This document shows, piece after piece, positions 31,110 through 31,401 of a stretch of 31,401 nucleotides of DNA. Source of the DNA: a virus; IMG/VR virus record IMGVR_UViG_3300030450_002666, positions 1 to 31,401 of that record, one strand, 5' to 3'. The notes under the pieces were generated by a model, which had not been told where the DNA came from, searched no databases, and saw nothing but the letters and a program-made list of their open reading frames with translations. Position numbers and translations under genes: made by a program. How positions within the stretch are numbered: position 1 is the first letter of the stretch; each line of letters begins with the position of its first letter.

Positions 31110-31401
31110 TGGCTGAAAGCATTGACACGATTGTCACACCAGAATGGTGGGTAGGCAGTGGTCCTGAGTATTTATGCTGGCAAGCATTACTAAAATTAGG
31201 ACTCAAGCCAAATATAGATTTTTCGTATCAGTCTCAACTAGCTGGTGGCAGGCAATCAAAAGGGGGAAGAGTCATTGACTTTGAAATATACAATCCCCCT
31301 AACATTGCGATAAATGTACAGGGAGTGTTTTATCATTACGAAAAAGGTGCAGCGGTAAGACAGTCAGACATTCTTACCAGAGAGTACCTAGCGACATTGG
31401 G
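31109..31401 (+). CDS. PD-(D/E)XK / Vsr-like nuclease-fold protein, N-terminal part
   Basis: The visible 97 residues start at an ATG that overlaps the preceding TAA (TAATG). They include LLKLGLKPNIDFSYQSQLAG, GGRVIDFEIYNPPNIAINVQ and GVFYHYEKGAAVRQSDIL. The pattern (Asp in VIDFEI, then a strand with IAINVQG and a following His/Tyr) is that of the Vsr/DUF559-type branch of PD-(D/E)XK nucleases. The gene runs off the right edge. Its place in the virion module suggests use in virion assembly or in the injected complex. Confidence 0.7.
   Translation, partial: MAESIDTIVTPEWWVGSGPEYLCWQALLKLGLKPNIDFSYQSQLAGGRQSKGGRVIDFEIYNPPNIAINVQGVFYHYEKGAAVRQSDILTREYLATL

Overview
The window is part of the genome of a tailed double-stranded DNA bacteriophage, probably from an environmental (metagenomic) source. 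It holds a large terminase, a portal, a scaffold, an HK97-fold type capsid protein and an Aravind-type polyvalent protein. No integrase, repressor or host housekeeping operon is visible. Strong GGAGG-type ribosome binding sites and sigma70-like promoter hexamers point to a bacterial host, but nothing identifies it. Both ends are cut inside genes, so the genome is incomplete.

Layout. (1) 1-450, + strand: the C-terminal part of a TatC-like Tat translocase subunit, followed by a terminator-like hairpin and a poorly coding stretch to 773. (2) 774-8051, - strand: the replication operon. Read leftwards it holds a MoxR/CobS-like AAA+ ATPase, a CobT-like VWA protein, three unknown proteins, a primase-polymerase/helicase fusion, a small HTH protein, a PD-(D/E)XK nuclease (probable Holliday junction resolvase) and a small helical phage protein. 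Most junctions overlap by a few bases. (3) 8148-11951, - strand: about fifteen very small genes, many encoding CxxC zinc-ribbon proteins. They are joined by near-identical stop/Shine-Dalgarno/start junctions. (4) About 11.4-12.9 kb: the divergence point between the leftward and rightward genes. It has an exceptional density of short perfect hairpins (some inside a coding gene), a 110-nt hairpin of about 43 bp, dyad operators and a G/T-only G-quadruplex tract. (5) 12886 to the right end, + strand: the packaging and virion module. Its order is terminase, portal, two unknown proteins, the 2295-aa polyvalent protein, scaffold, major capsid protein, small head proteins, a connector-like protein, a beta-propeller-like virion protein and the start of a nuclease-fold protein.

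Two sequence elements suggest shared control. A dyad with consensus TAACARGTGTTA occurs in six intergenic places (about 1.5, 8.8, 12.35, 12.63, 12.70 and 24.7 kb), in three cases as pairs exactly 21 bp apart. A near-identical palindromic promoter occurs twice (8.12 and 10.56 kb), once before the moxR-VWA replication operon and once before the lower half of the small-gene array. The most unusual points are the viral tatC, the hairpin-packed divergence region, the dyad family, the modular zinc-ribbon array and the polyvalent protein with metallopeptidase and ADP-ribosyltransferase-like motifs.
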